DNA of 59,205 bases. Origin: Butyrivibrio sp. MC2021. GTDB lineage: Bacteria > Bacillota > Clostridia > Lachnospirales > Lachnospiraceae. The stretch lies in assembly GCF_000621605.1 (NCBI RefSeq), contig NZ_JHXX01000016.1, positions 1 to 59,205 of the forward strand, in the 5' to 3' direction. Below the pieces are notes generated by a model that was not told the origin of the DNA, did no database searches, and worked only from the letters and a program-made list of their open reading frames with translations. The position numbers were made by a program, and so were the translations under genes. This document shows positions 9,536 through 18,739 of the stretch, one piece after another (position 1 is the stretch's first letter; each line of letters starts with the position of its first letter).

Positions 9536-10363
9536 TCAATTATTTTTCCACTTTGTATTTCTCTTTCTGATGGAACGTACTACGAAGCCATCAGTTCCGC
9601 CGCTTCCTTCATAAGCAGCGATTGCAGCTGCGATAACAGCTACCAGCTCAGCATCGGAAGTAAGCTCTTCCTGTTCAGCAATCTGGCTGGTTACATTATC
9701 CATTGACTTCTGGGTGATTTCCTTATCGCTTTCCTTCTTCTTTTTGCCGCCACCGATAAGAAGCGGGAAGAGTGAAATAATAAGTGAAATGATGATCAGG
9801 ATGGCGAAAGCCATTCCCATTCCCAAAAGTGTATTAAGTCCGGCATTTCCTAATTTCTCTGCGGTAGACTTATTAACCGTAACACCAAGATCGGTAGGCT
9901 GACCTGAGTTTGTCAGATAGATCTCCATATTAGCTGTGTGCTTGGTTCCGGTGATCTCATTCTGAGCAACCAAAACTCCGTCACTGTTAATATAGAACTG
10001 TGTATCTGTAACGCTGATGTCATCCCTAAGTGTCTCAAGACTGTTGTATCCCAGGTCCTCAACGGCCTTGCACCAGCTGTCATATCCCTTGAACATTACG
10101 TCATAGTATTCATCACCATAGTTGGGACCAAGTTCAAAGTACAGACTCTCCTCAAAATTAGCAGGAGTGATGCCCTGTAAATACCAGCTCTCGAAGCAGC
10201 GATCCTCAATGTTTGAAGCATAGGATCTGATATTCTCGACATTAAAGATATCGGCCTGATATCTGCTTCCTTCAACAGAATTGTACTTAACCTCCTGACC
10301 GCAGGCAGTAAGACCGAGAAGGCAGCTAATCATCACGCCCAAAACTAAAAGTTTACGTTTCAT
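9536..10363 (-). CDS. OadG-like decarboxylase gamma subunit fused to a lipoprotein ectodomain
   Basis: A 275-residue protein. The ATG at 10361-10363 has GGAG eight bases upstream; the in-frame ATG at 10381 abuts the preceding stop and would spoil the signal peptide. The signal peptide ends in lipobox LTAC, Cys21. The extracellular domain (about 22-170) is unrecognised (DUF3887-like size). A membrane helix (about 177-204) is followed by a basic patch and a cytoplasmic tail holding DAELVAVIAAAIAAYEG and FVVRSIRKRN, the hallmarks of OadG/MmdD subunits, which assemble the complex. Ordinary OadG is only about 80-120 residues, so the secreted front half is an addition. Order and spacing fit the operon. 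Confidence 0.85.
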   Translation of the reverse strand: MKRKLLVLGVMISCLLGLTACGQEVKYNSVEGSRYQADIFNVENIRSYASNIEDRCFESWYLQGITPANFEESLYFELGPNYGDEYYDVMFKGYDSWCKAVEDLGYNSLETLRDDISVTDTQFYINSDGVLVAQNEITGTKHTANMEIYLTNSGQPTDLGVTVNKSTAEKLGNAGLNTLLGMGMAFAILIIISLIISLFPLLIGGGKKKKESDKEITQKSMDNVTSQIAEQEELTSDAELVAVIAAAIAAYEGSGGTDGFVVRSIRKRNTKWKNN

Positions 10364-10381
10364 TCTGAGTGCTCCCTTCAT

Positions 10382-11812
10382 TTATACTGTGCCATGTTTC
10401 TTGGCAGGACGCTCATCTCTTTTTGTAAAAAGCATTTCAAATGCTCCGATAACATACTTTCTTGTGTCTGCAGGCTCAATGATCTCATCAACATAGCCTC
10501 TTGCAGCAGCACTCTTAACATTATTCTGAAGTGCAGCGTACTCAGCAGCAGTCTTGGAAACGGTCTCTGCATCCTTACCGTCTGCGATGATCTTGGCAGC
10601 AAGCTTGGCATCCATAGTACCGATCTGAGCATCAGGCCAGCTGATTGTAACGTCAGCACCAAGTGCCTTGGAGTTCATGATCACATAAGCTGAACCGAAG
10701 GCCTTGCCTGTGATAAGGTTAACCTTGGGAACAGTTGCATTTGCAAGAGCATAAACAAGTCTTCCTGCAGCCTTGGCAACATGCTTCTCATCACATCTTG
10801 ATGAACCGAAGCCTGTAGCATTGTTAAGTGTAAGAACAGGGATATCAAAAGCATCGCAGAAGTTAACAAACTCTGCAGCCTTCTCACAGCCATGTCCTGT
10901 AAGCTTATCTGCGAACTTCTCAGCCTCTTTGCCGTTCTCGTCAAAAAGTGCTGTGCGGTTACCAACAAGGCCTACTGTAGCGCCGTTGAGCTTGATAAAG
11001 CCGGTAACCATCTCTTTAGCATACTCTCTCTTAGTCTCGAAGAATACGCCGTTGTCAGAAATCTGAGAAGCAACAAGTGCAGGATCTGCAGCGCATCCGT
11101 CAAGATTCTCACATGCTCTGTTAAGATCGTCAGAGCACTCCTCGTAAGAATCTCCATCCTCATTGTTAGAAGGAAGAAGTGCTACGAGCTCTCTGATCTG
11201 AGCATAGATTGCAGCCTCGTCAGCAACTACATCAACATTGCCTGTCTCTGCAGACTGCCACTTAGCAGCAGAAGTATCACATTTTTCTTTATAATTGCCC
11301 TCAAGGACATTAGGGGAATTAACAAAGAGTCTTGCCTTATCAGATTCCATAAATGTGAAGTCAGTGATTGAAGGAATCAGTGCAAGTCCACCACCACAGT
11401 TCCCAAATACAGCTGTGATCTGAGGAACTACGCCGGAAGCCTCCACCTGCTTAAGATAGATTTCGCCGAATGCATTAAGTGCATCAGCTCCCTCCTGAAG
11501 ACGAAGTCCCGCTGAATCGATAAGTCCGATTACAGGAGAGCCAGTCTTGATAGCCAGTTCGTACAGGCGAACGATTTTCTTAGCATGCATCTCACCGATA
11601 GATCCGCCAAGAACTGACGAATCCTGGCTGTAAACGTATACCAGATTACCGTCAATAACACCATAACCGGTAACAACGCCGTCAGATGGTGTTTCTTCCT
11701 GTTTCAGATTGAAATCTGTGCTTCTTGCTGTCACAAGGCCGCCGATTTCAACGAAACTGTTTTCATCGAGCAAAGCATTTATTCTTTGACTCGCTTGTGA
11801 AGAACTACTCAT
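10382..11812 (-). CDS. Acyl-CoA carboxyltransferase subunit (MmdA/PccB type)
   Basis: A 476-residue carboxyltransferase of the crotonase fold. The ATG at 11812 has GGAGG eight bases upstream; the upstream reading to 11875 is not needed. Two tandem halves each show the oxyanion-hole glycines: GNCGGGLAL and IDSAGLRLQEG in the first, NNATGFGSSR and GKAFGSAYV in the second. This family transfers carboxyl between biotin and acyl-CoA (propionyl, methylmalonyl, malonyl or glutaconyl-CoA). At 476 residues it is somewhat shorter and more divergent than classic MmdA/PccB (about 510-530). First gene of the operon, so probably a main catalytic subunit. The substrate is not deducible from the sequence by eye. 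Confidence 0.88.
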   Translation of the reverse strand: MSSSSQASQRINALLDENSFVEIGGLVTARSTDFNLKQEETPSDGVVTGYGVIDGNLVYVYSQDSSVLGGSIGEMHAKKIVRLYELAIKTGSPVIGLIDSAGLRLQEGADALNAFGEIYLKQVEASGVVPQITAVFGNCGGGLALIPSITDFTFMESDKARLFVNSPNVLEGNYKEKCDTSAAKWQSAETGNVDVVADEAAIYAQIRELVALLPSNNEDGDSYEECSDDLNRACENLDGCAADPALVASQISDNGVFFETKREYAKEMVTGFIKLNGATVGLVGNRTALFDENGKEAEKFADKLTGHGCEKAAEFVNFCDAFDIPVLTLNNATGFGSSRCDEKHVAKAAGRLVYALANATVPKVNLITGKAFGSAYVIMNSKALGADVTISWPDAQIGTMDAKLAAKIIADGKDAETVSKTAAEYAALQNNVKSAAARGYVDEIIEPADTRKYVIGAFEMLFTKRDERPAKKHGTV

Positions 11813-11951
11813 TTGTTTAACCTCCGTGAAAAAATTTGTAATATAATGAGAGCCAAGACTCGGAAATGAAAACATTTCCCAAGTTGTCGGACATCTGCAA
11901 GATTATGAATATCAAGAAAAGTCGCAAAATCCGCAACATAAGTCAGAATAT

Positions 11952-11977
11952 AGTATACCATAATTGTGGGCAAAAAA
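11952..11977 (-). promoter_or_regulatory. Candidate extended -10 promoter of the decarboxylase operon
   Basis: On the minus strand TGGTATACT gives an extended -10 (box 11952-11957) about 140 bases before the carboxyltransferase start. A good -35 is not seen; the 17-base position falls in the T run of the scpB terminator. Confidence 0.45.
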
Positions 11978-12010
11978 AAGTGAGAATGCAGAAAAAAATC
12001 AGCATTCTCA
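11972..12010 (-). terminator. Terminator after scpB
   Basis: Minus-strand TGAGAATGC and GCATTCTCA form a perfect nine-base stem around a 12-base loop and are followed by eight T. It closes the metallophosphoesterase-scpA-scpB unit, 22 bases past the scpB stop. Confidence 0.87.
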
Positions 12011-12032
12011 TATATTTTTTGGTATTTGTATA

Positions 12033-12602
12033 TTAAATATCCAATTTTAAGTTAACTTCTTCTTCGGCCTGTGCCTTGAACTCCTCTACCTGTACGGTTC
12101 CTATGGAAGGAAGCTCCTCCAGAGACTTAACTCCAAAGCTTCTCAAAAATTCTTCTGTTGTGCCGAAAAGTAATGGTCTTCCGGGGGCATCAAGCCTTCC
12201 CAATTCCTGAACCAGTCCAAATTCCACAAGTCTGTTGACTGCGTGATCGGAATTGACACCTCTGATTTTTTCAACTTCCAGCCTTGTTATGGGCTGTTTG
12301 TAGGCTATTATCGAAAGAGTTTCCATAAGGGAATCGGTAAGAACGGCCTTTTTGGGCGCCTTGGCTATCTTTACAAGATATTCGTACATCTCTTTTTTGG
12401 TGCAGAGCTGCACTGCCTTTTCAAGCTCGATAAGCCCTATTCCGCTATCTGCCTTTGTGTATTTCTCCTTGAGGTATCCTACGTATTTTTTGACCTCTCT
12501 GACATCTGTCTCTATAGCCTTGGCCAAAGCACTAAGCTCAACAGAATCTCCCATTGTAAAAAGAATAGCTTCTACTACAGCTGCTCCCTCTTCTATCGTC
12601 AT
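12033..12602 (-). CDS. scpB: Segregation and condensation protein B
   Basis: A 189-residue ScpB, the winged-helix kleisin-associated subunit of the SMC-ScpAB condensin that compacts and separates the chromosome. Family signatures are EAILFTMGDSV at the start, ETLSIIAYKQPITR with the adjoining IRGVNSDHAV, LVEFGLVQELGRLDAPGRP and LFGTTEEFLRSFG. Two winged-helix domains occupy about 1-85 and 86-165. It follows scpA by only four bases. Length is normal. Confidence 0.96.
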   Translation of the reverse strand: MTIEEGAAVVEAILFTMGDSVELSALAKAIETDVREVKKYVGYLKEKYTKADSGIGLIELEKAVQLCTKKEMYEYLVKIAKAPKKAVLTDSLMETLSIIAYKQPITRLEVEKIRGVNSDHAVNRLVEFGLVQELGRLDAPGRPLLFGTTEEFLRSFGVKSLEELPSIGTVQVEEFKAQAEEEVNLKLDI

Positions 12603-12606
12603 TTTC

Positions 12607-13356
12607 TCAGCTTGCCTTTCTTGATGTTATGATTATATCTCCGAAGGTAGTCTCCTGCTCGATCTCGATCTCGCCCAGCTTGATCTCCTCCAGCATCACA
12701 AGGAACGTAACGATGATCTCGTTCTTACTGTGCTGCTTCTCCAATAGTTGTCTGAAACTAAACCTTGAGTGTTCGCGGATATATGCCTTTACATAGAGAT
12801 ACTTGGCATCCATGTCCACTTCTTCCTTCTCAATGTTGCCAAACTTGCTTCGGATGGGATCCACCTTGTCTTCCTGTCTCTTAAGAAGATCCTGAAAAAT
12901 CGCATTGAGCTTGGATAAAGTAGCATTCCCTATAAGATCCGTCAGATCAACAGGAGGCTCGTACTCCTTGACTTCCTTGGGAATATTTTTGCTTCTGTAC
13001 CAGGAAAGTCCGGCATCCATCTGCCTGTCCTTAAGCTCGTATGCCATATATTTATACATCTTATACTCAAGAAGCTTCTCAACGAGCTCAGCTCTGGGAT
13101 CCTCTTCCTCGCCTTCCTCGTTGACCTCCTTGGGAAGGAGCATCTTGCATTTGATATCTATCAAAGTAGCCGCCATAACAAGGAACTCACTGGTAACTTC
13201 CATGTCTTCCTTCTTCATGGCACCTATGTACTGCATATACTGTTCAGTTATGGTAAAAATCGGAATGTCATAGATATCTATTTGGTTTTTATCGATCAGG
13301 TGCAAAAGAAGGTCCAAGGGGCCTTCAAATACCTGAAGTTTAACTTCCAGTGACAT
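12607..13356 (-). CDS. scpA: Segregation and condensation protein A (kleisin)
   Basis: A 249-residue ScpA kleisin that bridges the SMC heads. The N-terminal SMC-neck-binding part has the signature FEGPLDLLLHLIDKNQIDIYDI; a charged middle region and a C-terminal winged helix (about 175-249, ending in the EIIVTFLVMLEEIKLG block) follow, the part that touches the SMC cap. The ATG at 13356 has GGGAG six bases upstream and is preferred to the ORF start five codons upstream. It lies two bases after the metallophosphoesterase stop. Confidence 0.96.
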   Translation of the reverse strand: MSLEVKLQVFEGPLDLLLHLIDKNQIDIYDIPIFTITEQYMQYIGAMKKEDMEVTSEFLVMAATLIDIKCKMLLPKEVNEEGEEEDPRAELVEKLLEYKMYKYMAYELKDRQMDAGLSWYRSKNIPKEVKEYEPPVDLTDLIGNATLSKLNAIFQDLLKRQEDKVDPIRSKFGNIEKEEVDMDAKYLYVKAYIREHSRFSFRQLLEKQHSKNEIIVTFLVMLEEIKLGEIEIEQETTFGDIIITSRKAS

Positions 13357-13358
13357 TA

Positions 13359-14228
13359 TTATCTCCCACAAATCTTAATCACACATACCTCGCCGGGATT
13401 GAACATCCTCACATGAATGCTGTGAGTTCCAAGTCCTCTGCTCAGTATCATATATTTCCCGTTTCTTTCGAACTTCCCTCCGTCATACTTTGGGAAAAGA
13501 GCTATGGCCGGAGAAATCACGCCTCCCACCAAAGGAAGTCTGATGATTCCGCCGTGAACATGCCCGGAAACAGTAAGATCAGCTCCCCAATCGCTGTATT
13601 CCGGAAAATAAATAGGATTATGCGCTATCAGAACCTGAAAGGCTTTCTTATCGGAACTGCCTAAAAGTCTGTTGATAGTTCCGGGTTCCATCTGTTTTTT
13701 GACAACCTTGCGAAAGTATTCATAGCCAAGGTCCAGTCCGCTGATCCTGATATTCTTATCTTCGATATCAAGGCTGTCATTCTCAAGTGTTCTGACTCCC
13801 GCCCTGTTCAGCATGCTTCTGTATCTGTCAAAAAGGTTGCCAAACTCTCCTTTGAACGCCTTGATCTTATGCTCATGATTGCCGTTTCCCATATATACAG
13901 GATAATCGGCAGCAAGGCGAGACAAGAGGCTGAGTCCGGCCTCATACTGAATACGTCCCTTGATCCTGTGAGCTGTAAACATATCGCCTGCACAAAGGAT
14001 TGCATCAGGATCGGTTGCCCTGATGGCTTCCAACAGCTTGTCATTATTATTGCCAAAAACATAGCCGTGAAGATCCGAAAGAAGGACAAAGGTATAATCT
14101 CCCTCTATCTTGTCAGTGCTGATCTCATAATTTCTGACAACAAAGCTGTGCGTATCATGATAAATCACCGCCGCAGATAAAGCAGCAATTATTAAAATGG
14201 CTAAAACTACATATATCCACATAGGCAA
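13359..14228 (-). CDS. Membrane-anchored metallophosphoesterase
   Basis: A calcineurin-like phosphoesterase of about 289 residues with one N-terminal membrane anchor (about 3-25). Metal-binding motifs are visible in order: LLSDLHG, CAGDMF, GNGNHE, the His in IAHNPI, and SGHVHGG. Such YkuE/YaeI-type enzymes act on lipid or cell-wall phosphoesters outside the cell, though the substrate here is unknown. The start is uncertain: TTG at 14228 has AGGAA at good distance, ATG at 14222 is two codons in. A reading extended to 14297 runs into the rpsU terminator and is rejected. An extended -10 (TGTTAAAAT, box 14269-14274) gives a likely promoter. Heads the scpAB unit. Confidence 0.85.
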   Translation of the reverse strand: MPMWIYVVLAILIIAALSAAVIYHDTHSFVVRNYEISTDKIEGDYTFVLLSDLHGYVFGNNNDKLLEAIRATDPDAILCAGDMFTAHRIKGRIQYEAGLSLLSRLAADYPVYMGNGNHEHKIKAFKGEFGNLFDRYRSMLNRAGVRTLENDSLDIEDKNIRISGLDLGYEYFRKVVKKQMEPGTINRLLGSSDKKAFQVLIAHNPIYFPEYSDWGADLTVSGHVHGGIIRLPLVGGVISPAIALFPKYDGGKFERNGKYMILSRGLGTHSIHVRMFNPGEVCVIKICGR

Positions 14229-14280
14229 ATTATTATTTCCTGTTCCTTTTGAAAACGTAACAAATCTTATTTTAACATAA

Positions 14281-14314
14281 AAAAGAGTCTTTGGCATAAG
14301 CCAAAGACTCTTTT
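14281..14314 (-). terminator. Terminator after rpsU
   Basis: Minus-strand AAAAGAGTCTTTGGC and GCCAAAGACTCTTTT form a perfect 15-base stem with a four-base loop and a T-rich tail, ten bases past the rpsU stop. Confidence 0.92.
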
Positions 14315-14324
14315 CAAGTTAAAA

Positions 14325-14501
14325 TTAGTTATATTTGCGCTTTCTTGCTGCCTCAGACTTCTTCTTGCGTCGTACGCTTGGCTTCTCGTAGTGCTCTCTC
14401 TTACGGATTTCCTGCTGAATACCAGCTTTTGCGCAGCTTCTCTTAAAACGACGCAGCGCGCTATCCAAAGTCTCGTTTTCTTTTACTACTACAGTTGACA
14501 T
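14325..14501 (-). CDS. rpsU: 30S ribosomal protein S21
   Basis: A 58-residue basic protein read by hand from the minus strand. It begins [20 protein letters not shown], continues [20 protein letters not shown] and ends [18 protein letters not shown], the S21 pattern of Firmicutes. S21 binds the small subunit near the anti-Shine-Dalgarno region and helps initiation. Many gene finders miss it because of its length. A GGGAGGG ribosome binding site lies about 11 bases upstream. It has its own promoter and terminator, so it can be expressed apart from alaS. Confidence 0.98.
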   Translation of the reverse strand: MSTVVVKENETLDSALRRFKRSCAKAGIQQEIRKREHYEKPSVRRKKKSEAARKRKYN

Positions 14502-14598
14502 CTCTACTCTTACCCTCCCTTCAGTCCCTTCAAGTACATGACTGATTGGGTTATTTATTATGCTTAAACTGAGCCATTAAGCTCACATAACATCAATA

Positions 14599-14626
14599 AT
14601 TATATCATAAAAACATATCTCGTCAA
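14599..14626 (-). promoter_or_regulatory. rpsU promoter
   Basis: Minus-strand -35 TTGACG (14621-14626), a 16-base spacer and -10 TATAAT (14599-14604) with the extended TGA upstream. The -35 box overlaps the last codons of alaS. About 95 bases separate it from the rpsU start, leaving room for a leader. Confidence 0.8.
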
Positions 14627-17280
14627 GCATTAATTTGTTGATTGAGAACTTTTTCTGCTTCTGCAAGAGCATTATCGATTCCTGCAGGGTTCTTGCCGCC
14701 TGCCTGAGCCATGTTAGGACGTCCGCCACCGCCGCCTCCAACAAGAGGAGCAACAGCCTTGATAAGGTTGCCTGCATGAACTCCCTTGGCCATAGCACCA
14801 TCTGTTGCCATGGTTACAAGATTAACCTTGCCGTCAGCTTCGGAAATAAGAACTACAACGCCCTCACCAAGCTTGGTCTTGAGCTGGTCGCCCAGATCAC
14901 GAAGACCATTCATGTCAACGCCCTTAACGGATGTTGCAAGAAGCTTAACGCCCTTGATCTCCTTAACCTGATCCATAACATCACCGAGAGCTGCCTGTGC
15001 TTCCTTGCTCTTAAGTGATTCATTCTCGCTTCTGAGTGCCTTAAGCTCTTCCTGGAGCTTCTTGATATGCTCAACGATATCTGAAGGATTGGTCTTCAGA
15101 GACTTGGCAGCCTCTGAAAGGGTTCCCTCTACGTTCTTGTAATATGCTCTTGCATTGTTGCCTGTAAGTGCCTCGATACGACGCACACCGGCTGCAACAC
15201 CGCTCTCGGAAACAATCTTGAAAAGTCCGATATGGCTTGTATTAGCTACATGTGTACCACCGCAAAGCTCAATGGAGAAGTCGCCCATGTTAACTACTCT
15301 TACGGTCTCGCCATACTTCTCGCCAAACAGAGCCATAGCTCCGGTCTTCTTAGCTTCTTCGACAGACATCTCCTTGGTAACTACAGGAAGTGCCTCTAAA
15401 ATCTTGGCATTTACGATTTCTTCAACCTTCTGGATCTCATCTGCAGTCATAGCCTGATGATAGCTGAAGTCAAATCTTGTCTTGTCAGGATCCTGGTAAG
15501 AACCGGCCTGCTCTACGCCATCACCCAGAACCAGCTGAAGTGCCTTCTGAAGAAGGTGGGTTGCTGAATGGTTACGGCAGGTAGTTGCTCTGTTCTCAAC
15601 ATCTACATTAAGTGAAACCTTGTCTGAAGTCTTGAAGCTTCCGCTTACAACCTTACCAACATGAGCTGTTCTGCCGCCTGCAACCTTAATTGTCTCGGCA
15701 ACTTCGAACTTCGCTCCGTTTGAACCGGTAATCACACCGATATCACCTACCTGACCACCCATTGTGCCATAGAAGGTTGTCTTGTCGGTAATGACAGTTC
15801 CCTGCTGACCCTCAGTAAGCTCATCAACAAGAGCCTCTGCACCGGCCATGGCAACTACAGTACCATCACAGGAAAGTGCCTCATAGCCGAGGAACTCTGT
15901 CTTAACAGACTCATCAAGGCCATCAAATACTCCGGCGCCTGTTGTAAGATTAGCTGAGAAGTTCTGATTCTCTCTGGCCTTCTGCTTCTGCTCTTCCATG
16001 GAAGCCTTGAAGCCTTCCTCATCAACAGTAAGTCCCTCTTCCTCAGCAAGCTCAGCTGTGAGCTCAACAGGGAATCCGAATGTATCATAAAGGAAGAATG
16101 CATCCTTACCTTCGATCTGCTTCTTGCCGGCAGCTGAAGTAGCATCAAGGATCTTCTTGAACTCCTTCATACCGTTCTCAAGAGTTGACTCAAAACGAGT
16201 AATCTCTCTCTCAAGCTCTGTAAGAACGAACTTCTCGTTCTTAGCAAGGTGCTCGTAGCTGTCTTTGTACTCATCAATGTAGATCTGAGCTACGCCAAGG
16301 ATCTGGCTCTTGTTAAGTCCAAGAGTTCTTGCGTGTCTTACAGCTCTTCTGATAAGTCTTCTGAGAATGTAGCCTGCTCCTGTATTGGAAGGAAGAAGCT
16401 TGGCCTCATCTCCGATAAGCATTACAGATGTACGGGTATGATCAGCAAGAATTCTCATGGATCTTGTAGTCTTTTCATCAGACTCGTACTTGATTCCGCT
16501 CTCTTTCTCAATAAATGCTATAACAGGTGCATGAAGATCGATCTTGTAAACGTCATCAACGCCGTTAAGGAAAGCAAGGATACGCTCAAGTCCCCAACCT
16601 GTATCTACATTCTTCTGTGAAAGAGGTGTGAGGTGACCGTCATGGTGCTTCTCATACTGCATGAATACGTCGTTACCGATCTCGGTATACTTGCCGCAGT
16701 GGCATCCGGGGCCGCAATCAGGGCCGCAATCCGGAACATCCTTCACATAGAACATCTCACTGTCAGGACCGCAGGGACCGTATTCAAGTCCCCACCAGTT
16801 ATCCTCGGCAGGAAGATAATATATGTTCTCAGGCTTAAAGCCTGATTCGATACGATATTTAGCGCCTTCCTCATCTCTTGGAGCATTCTCATCACCTGCA
16901 AATACAGTAGCAGCGAGGTGATCAGCGTCAAAGCCAAAGAGCTGTGTAAGAAGCTCATAGCTCCACTGACATCTCTCCTTCTTGAAATAATCGCCAAGGG
17001 ACCAACTTCCCATCATCTCAAAGAAAGTGCCATGGCTCTTATCGCCGACAGAATCGATATCATTGGTACGAACACATCCCTGAACATTGCAAAGTCTGGT
17101 TCCCATGGGATGCTTCTTGCCAAGAAGGTATGGCATAAGAGGCTGCATTCCTGCAACGTTGAACATAACACCGGTTGATCCGTCGGATACCAGTGATACA
17201 GCGCCACAATCAACATGTCCTCTGTCTATATAGAACTGCTTCCATGCCTTACGCAGTTCGTTAGCTGTAAACTGTTTCAT
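14623..17280 (-). CDS. alaS: Alanyl-tRNA synthetase
   Basis: An 885-residue class II alanyl-tRNA synthetase. The N-terminal catalytic domain shows GTRLCNVQGCVRTNDID and MMGSWSLGDYFKKE (motif regions). The central tRNA-recognition region follows, then the editing domain with zinc ligands HSATH (about 570) and CGGTH near 670, and the C-terminal DHHA1/oligomerisation domain ends in a glycine-rich GGGGGGRPNMAQAG patch. A Cys-rich insert (PDCGPDCGPGCHCG, about 185-198) in the catalytic domain is typical of some clostridial AlaRS. A ribosome binding site GGAGG is present. It follows glyS by 22 bases. Complete. Confidence 0.98.
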   Translation of the reverse strand: MKQFTANELRKAWKQFYIDRGHVDCGAVSLVSDGSTGVMFNVAGMQPLMPYLLGKKHPMGTRLCNVQGCVRTNDIDSVGDKSHGTFFEMMGSWSLGDYFKKERCQWSYELLTQLFGFDADHLAATVFAGDENAPRDEEGAKYRIESGFKPENIYYLPAEDNWWGLEYGPCGPDSEMFYVKDVPDCGPDCGPGCHCGKYTEIGNDVFMQYEKHHDGHLTPLSQKNVDTGWGLERILAFLNGVDDVYKIDLHAPVIAFIEKESGIKYESDEKTTRSMRILADHTRTSVMLIGDEAKLLPSNTGAGYILRRLIRRAVRHARTLGLNKSQILGVAQIYIDEYKDSYEHLAKNEKFVLTELEREITRFESTLENGMKEFKKILDATSAAGKKQIEGKDAFFLYDTFGFPVELTAELAEEEGLTVDEEGFKASMEEQKQKARENQNFSANLTTGAGVFDGLDESVKTEFLGYEALSCDGTVVAMAGAEALVDELTEGQQGTVITDKTTFYGTMGGQVGDIGVITGSNGAKFEVAETIKVAGGRTAHVGKVVSGSFKTSDKVSLNVDVENRATTCRNHSATHLLQKALQLVLGDGVEQAGSYQDPDKTRFDFSYHQAMTADEIQKVEEIVNAKILEALPVVTKEMSVEEAKKTGAMALFGEKYGETVRVVNMGDFSIELCGGTHVANTSHIGLFKIVSESGVAAGVRRIEALTGNNARAYYKNVEGTLSEAAKSLKTNPSDIVEHIKKLQEELKALRSENESLKSKEAQAALGDVMDQVKEIKGVKLLATSVKGVDMNGLRDLGDQLKTKLGEGVVVLISEADGKVNLVTMATDGAMAKGVHAGNLIKAVAPLVGGGGGGRPNMAQAGGKNPAGIDNALAEAEKVLNQQINA

Positions 17281-17302
17281 TTAAAAAATCCTCCAAAAAA
17301 AA

Positions 17303-18712
17303 TTAGAAAGTAAACTTATCTGCGAAGAATGCATCAAGCTCGTCGATGGCAATTCTCTCCTGCTCCATACTGTCTCTGAATCTGACAGTAACCTTGTTGT
17401 CTGTCTCTGAGTCAAAGTCATAGGTTACGCAGAAAGGAGTTCCGATCTCATCCTGACGACGATATCTCTTACCGATGTTTCCACGGTCATCGAATTCGCA
17501 GTTATACTTCTTGGAAAGCTGTGCATAAATCTTCTCAGCACCTTCGTTAAGCTTCTTTGAAAGTGGAAGGATACCGATCTTAACAGGAGCAAGTGCGGGA
17601 TGGAAACGAAGCACTGTTCTCATATCGGGAGCTTCCTCGGTTCCAAGGTTCTCCTCGTCATAAGCCTCGCAAAGGAATGCAAGAGTTACACGGTCTGCAC
17701 CAAGTGAAGGCTCAACAACGTAAGGGATATATTTCTCCTTAGTTTCATCATCAAAGTAGTCCATAGGCTCGCCTGATGTCTCCTGATGACGTGTAAGGTC
17801 GTAGTTGGTTCTTGAAGCGATTCCCCAGAGCTCACCCCAGTCTGTGAATGGGAATGCATACTCAATATCAGTTGTATGATCGCTGTAGAATGAAAGCTCC
17901 TCAGGATCATGATCACGAAGTCTAAGATTCTCTTCCTTGATTCCAAGAGAAAGAAGCCACTCATAGCATGTCTTTCTCCAGTACTCAAACCATTCTGTCT
18001 GAGTTCCTGGCTTGCAGAAGAACTCAAGCTCCATCTGCTCAAACTCTCTTGTACGGAAGGTGAAGTTACCTGGAGTGATCTCGTTACGGAAGCTCTTACC
18101 GATCTGGCAGATTCCGAAAGGTACCTTCTTACGGGATGTACGCTGTACATTCTTGAAGTTAACGAAAATACCCTGAGCAGTCTCGGGACGAAGATATACA
18201 GTATCCTTGGCATCCTCTGTTACACCCTGGAAGGTCTTGAACATGAGGTTGAACTCTCTGATACCTGTAAAGTTGTGCTTACCGCAGGATGGGCAGGGAA
18301 CGCTGTGCTCCTTGATGAAGTTCTCCATCTCCTCATGAGACCATCCGTCAACTGAAGTCTCAAGTGTAATATTGTTCTCTGCAGCAAAGTCCTCAATGAT
18401 CTTGTCTGCTCTGAATCTCTCGTGGCACTCCTTACAATCCATAAGAGGATCGGAGAATCCGCCTAAATGTCCTGAAGCAACCCAAGTCTGAGGGTTCATA
18501 AGAATAGCGCAGTCAACACCAACGTTATAAGGGTTCTCCTGCACAAACTTCTGCCACCATGCCTTCTTGACATTGTTCTTGAACTCTACTCCCAGGTTAC
18601 CGTAGTCCCAGGTATTGGCAAGACCGCCGTAGATCTCAGATCCCGGATAAACAAAGCCCCTTGCCTTTGCAAGAGCTACGATCTTGTCCATTGTCTTAGC
18701 TGATTTCTCCAT
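17303..18712 (-). CDS. glyS: Glycyl-tRNA synthetase, single-chain dimeric type
   Basis: A 469-residue class II glycyl-tRNA synthetase of the alpha2 (GlyQS) type, not the alpha2beta2 GlyQ/GlyS form. Signatures are [20 protein letters not shown], a Cys-containing insert ([14 protein letters not shown]), the motif 2 region [20 protein letters not shown] and motif 3 [10 protein letters not shown] near the end. The C-terminal anticodon-binding domain spans about 350-469. It lies 27 bases after an unrelated lipoprotein gene and 22 bases before alaS. No T-box leader is seen. Confidence 0.97.
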   Translation of the reverse strand: MEKSAKTMDKIVALAKARGFVYPGSEIYGGLANTWDYGNLGVEFKNNVKKAWWQKFVQENPYNVGVDCAILMNPQTWVASGHLGGFSDPLMDCKECHERFRADKIIEDFAAENNITLETSVDGWSHEEMENFIKEHSVPCPSCGKHNFTGIREFNLMFKTFQGVTEDAKDTVYLRPETAQGIFVNFKNVQRTSRKKVPFGICQIGKSFRNEITPGNFTFRTREFEQMELEFFCKPGTQTEWFEYWRKTCYEWLLSLGIKEENLRLRDHDPEELSFYSDHTTDIEYAFPFTDWGELWGIASRTNYDLTRHQETSGEPMDYFDDETKEKYIPYVVEPSLGADRVTLAFLCEAYDEENLGTEEAPDMRTVLRFHPALAPVKIGILPLSKKLNEGAEKIYAQLSKKYNCEFDDRGNIGKRYRRQDEIGTPFCVTYDFDSETDNKVTVRFRDSMEQERIAIDELDAFFADKFTF

Positions 18713-18739
18713 ACTTCTAATCCTCTCTCTGTTTGATTC

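Noticed and set aside
14223..14297. N-terminal extension of the metallophosphoesterase
   Set aside because: It would run into the rpsU terminator and lies upstream of the candidate transcription start; the membrane anchor begins after it.
16633..16740. Cys-rich stretch in alaS as a possible inserted metal-binding domain of foreign origin
   Set aside because: The CGPDCGPGCHCG block is a normal part of many clostridial alanyl-tRNA synthetases.
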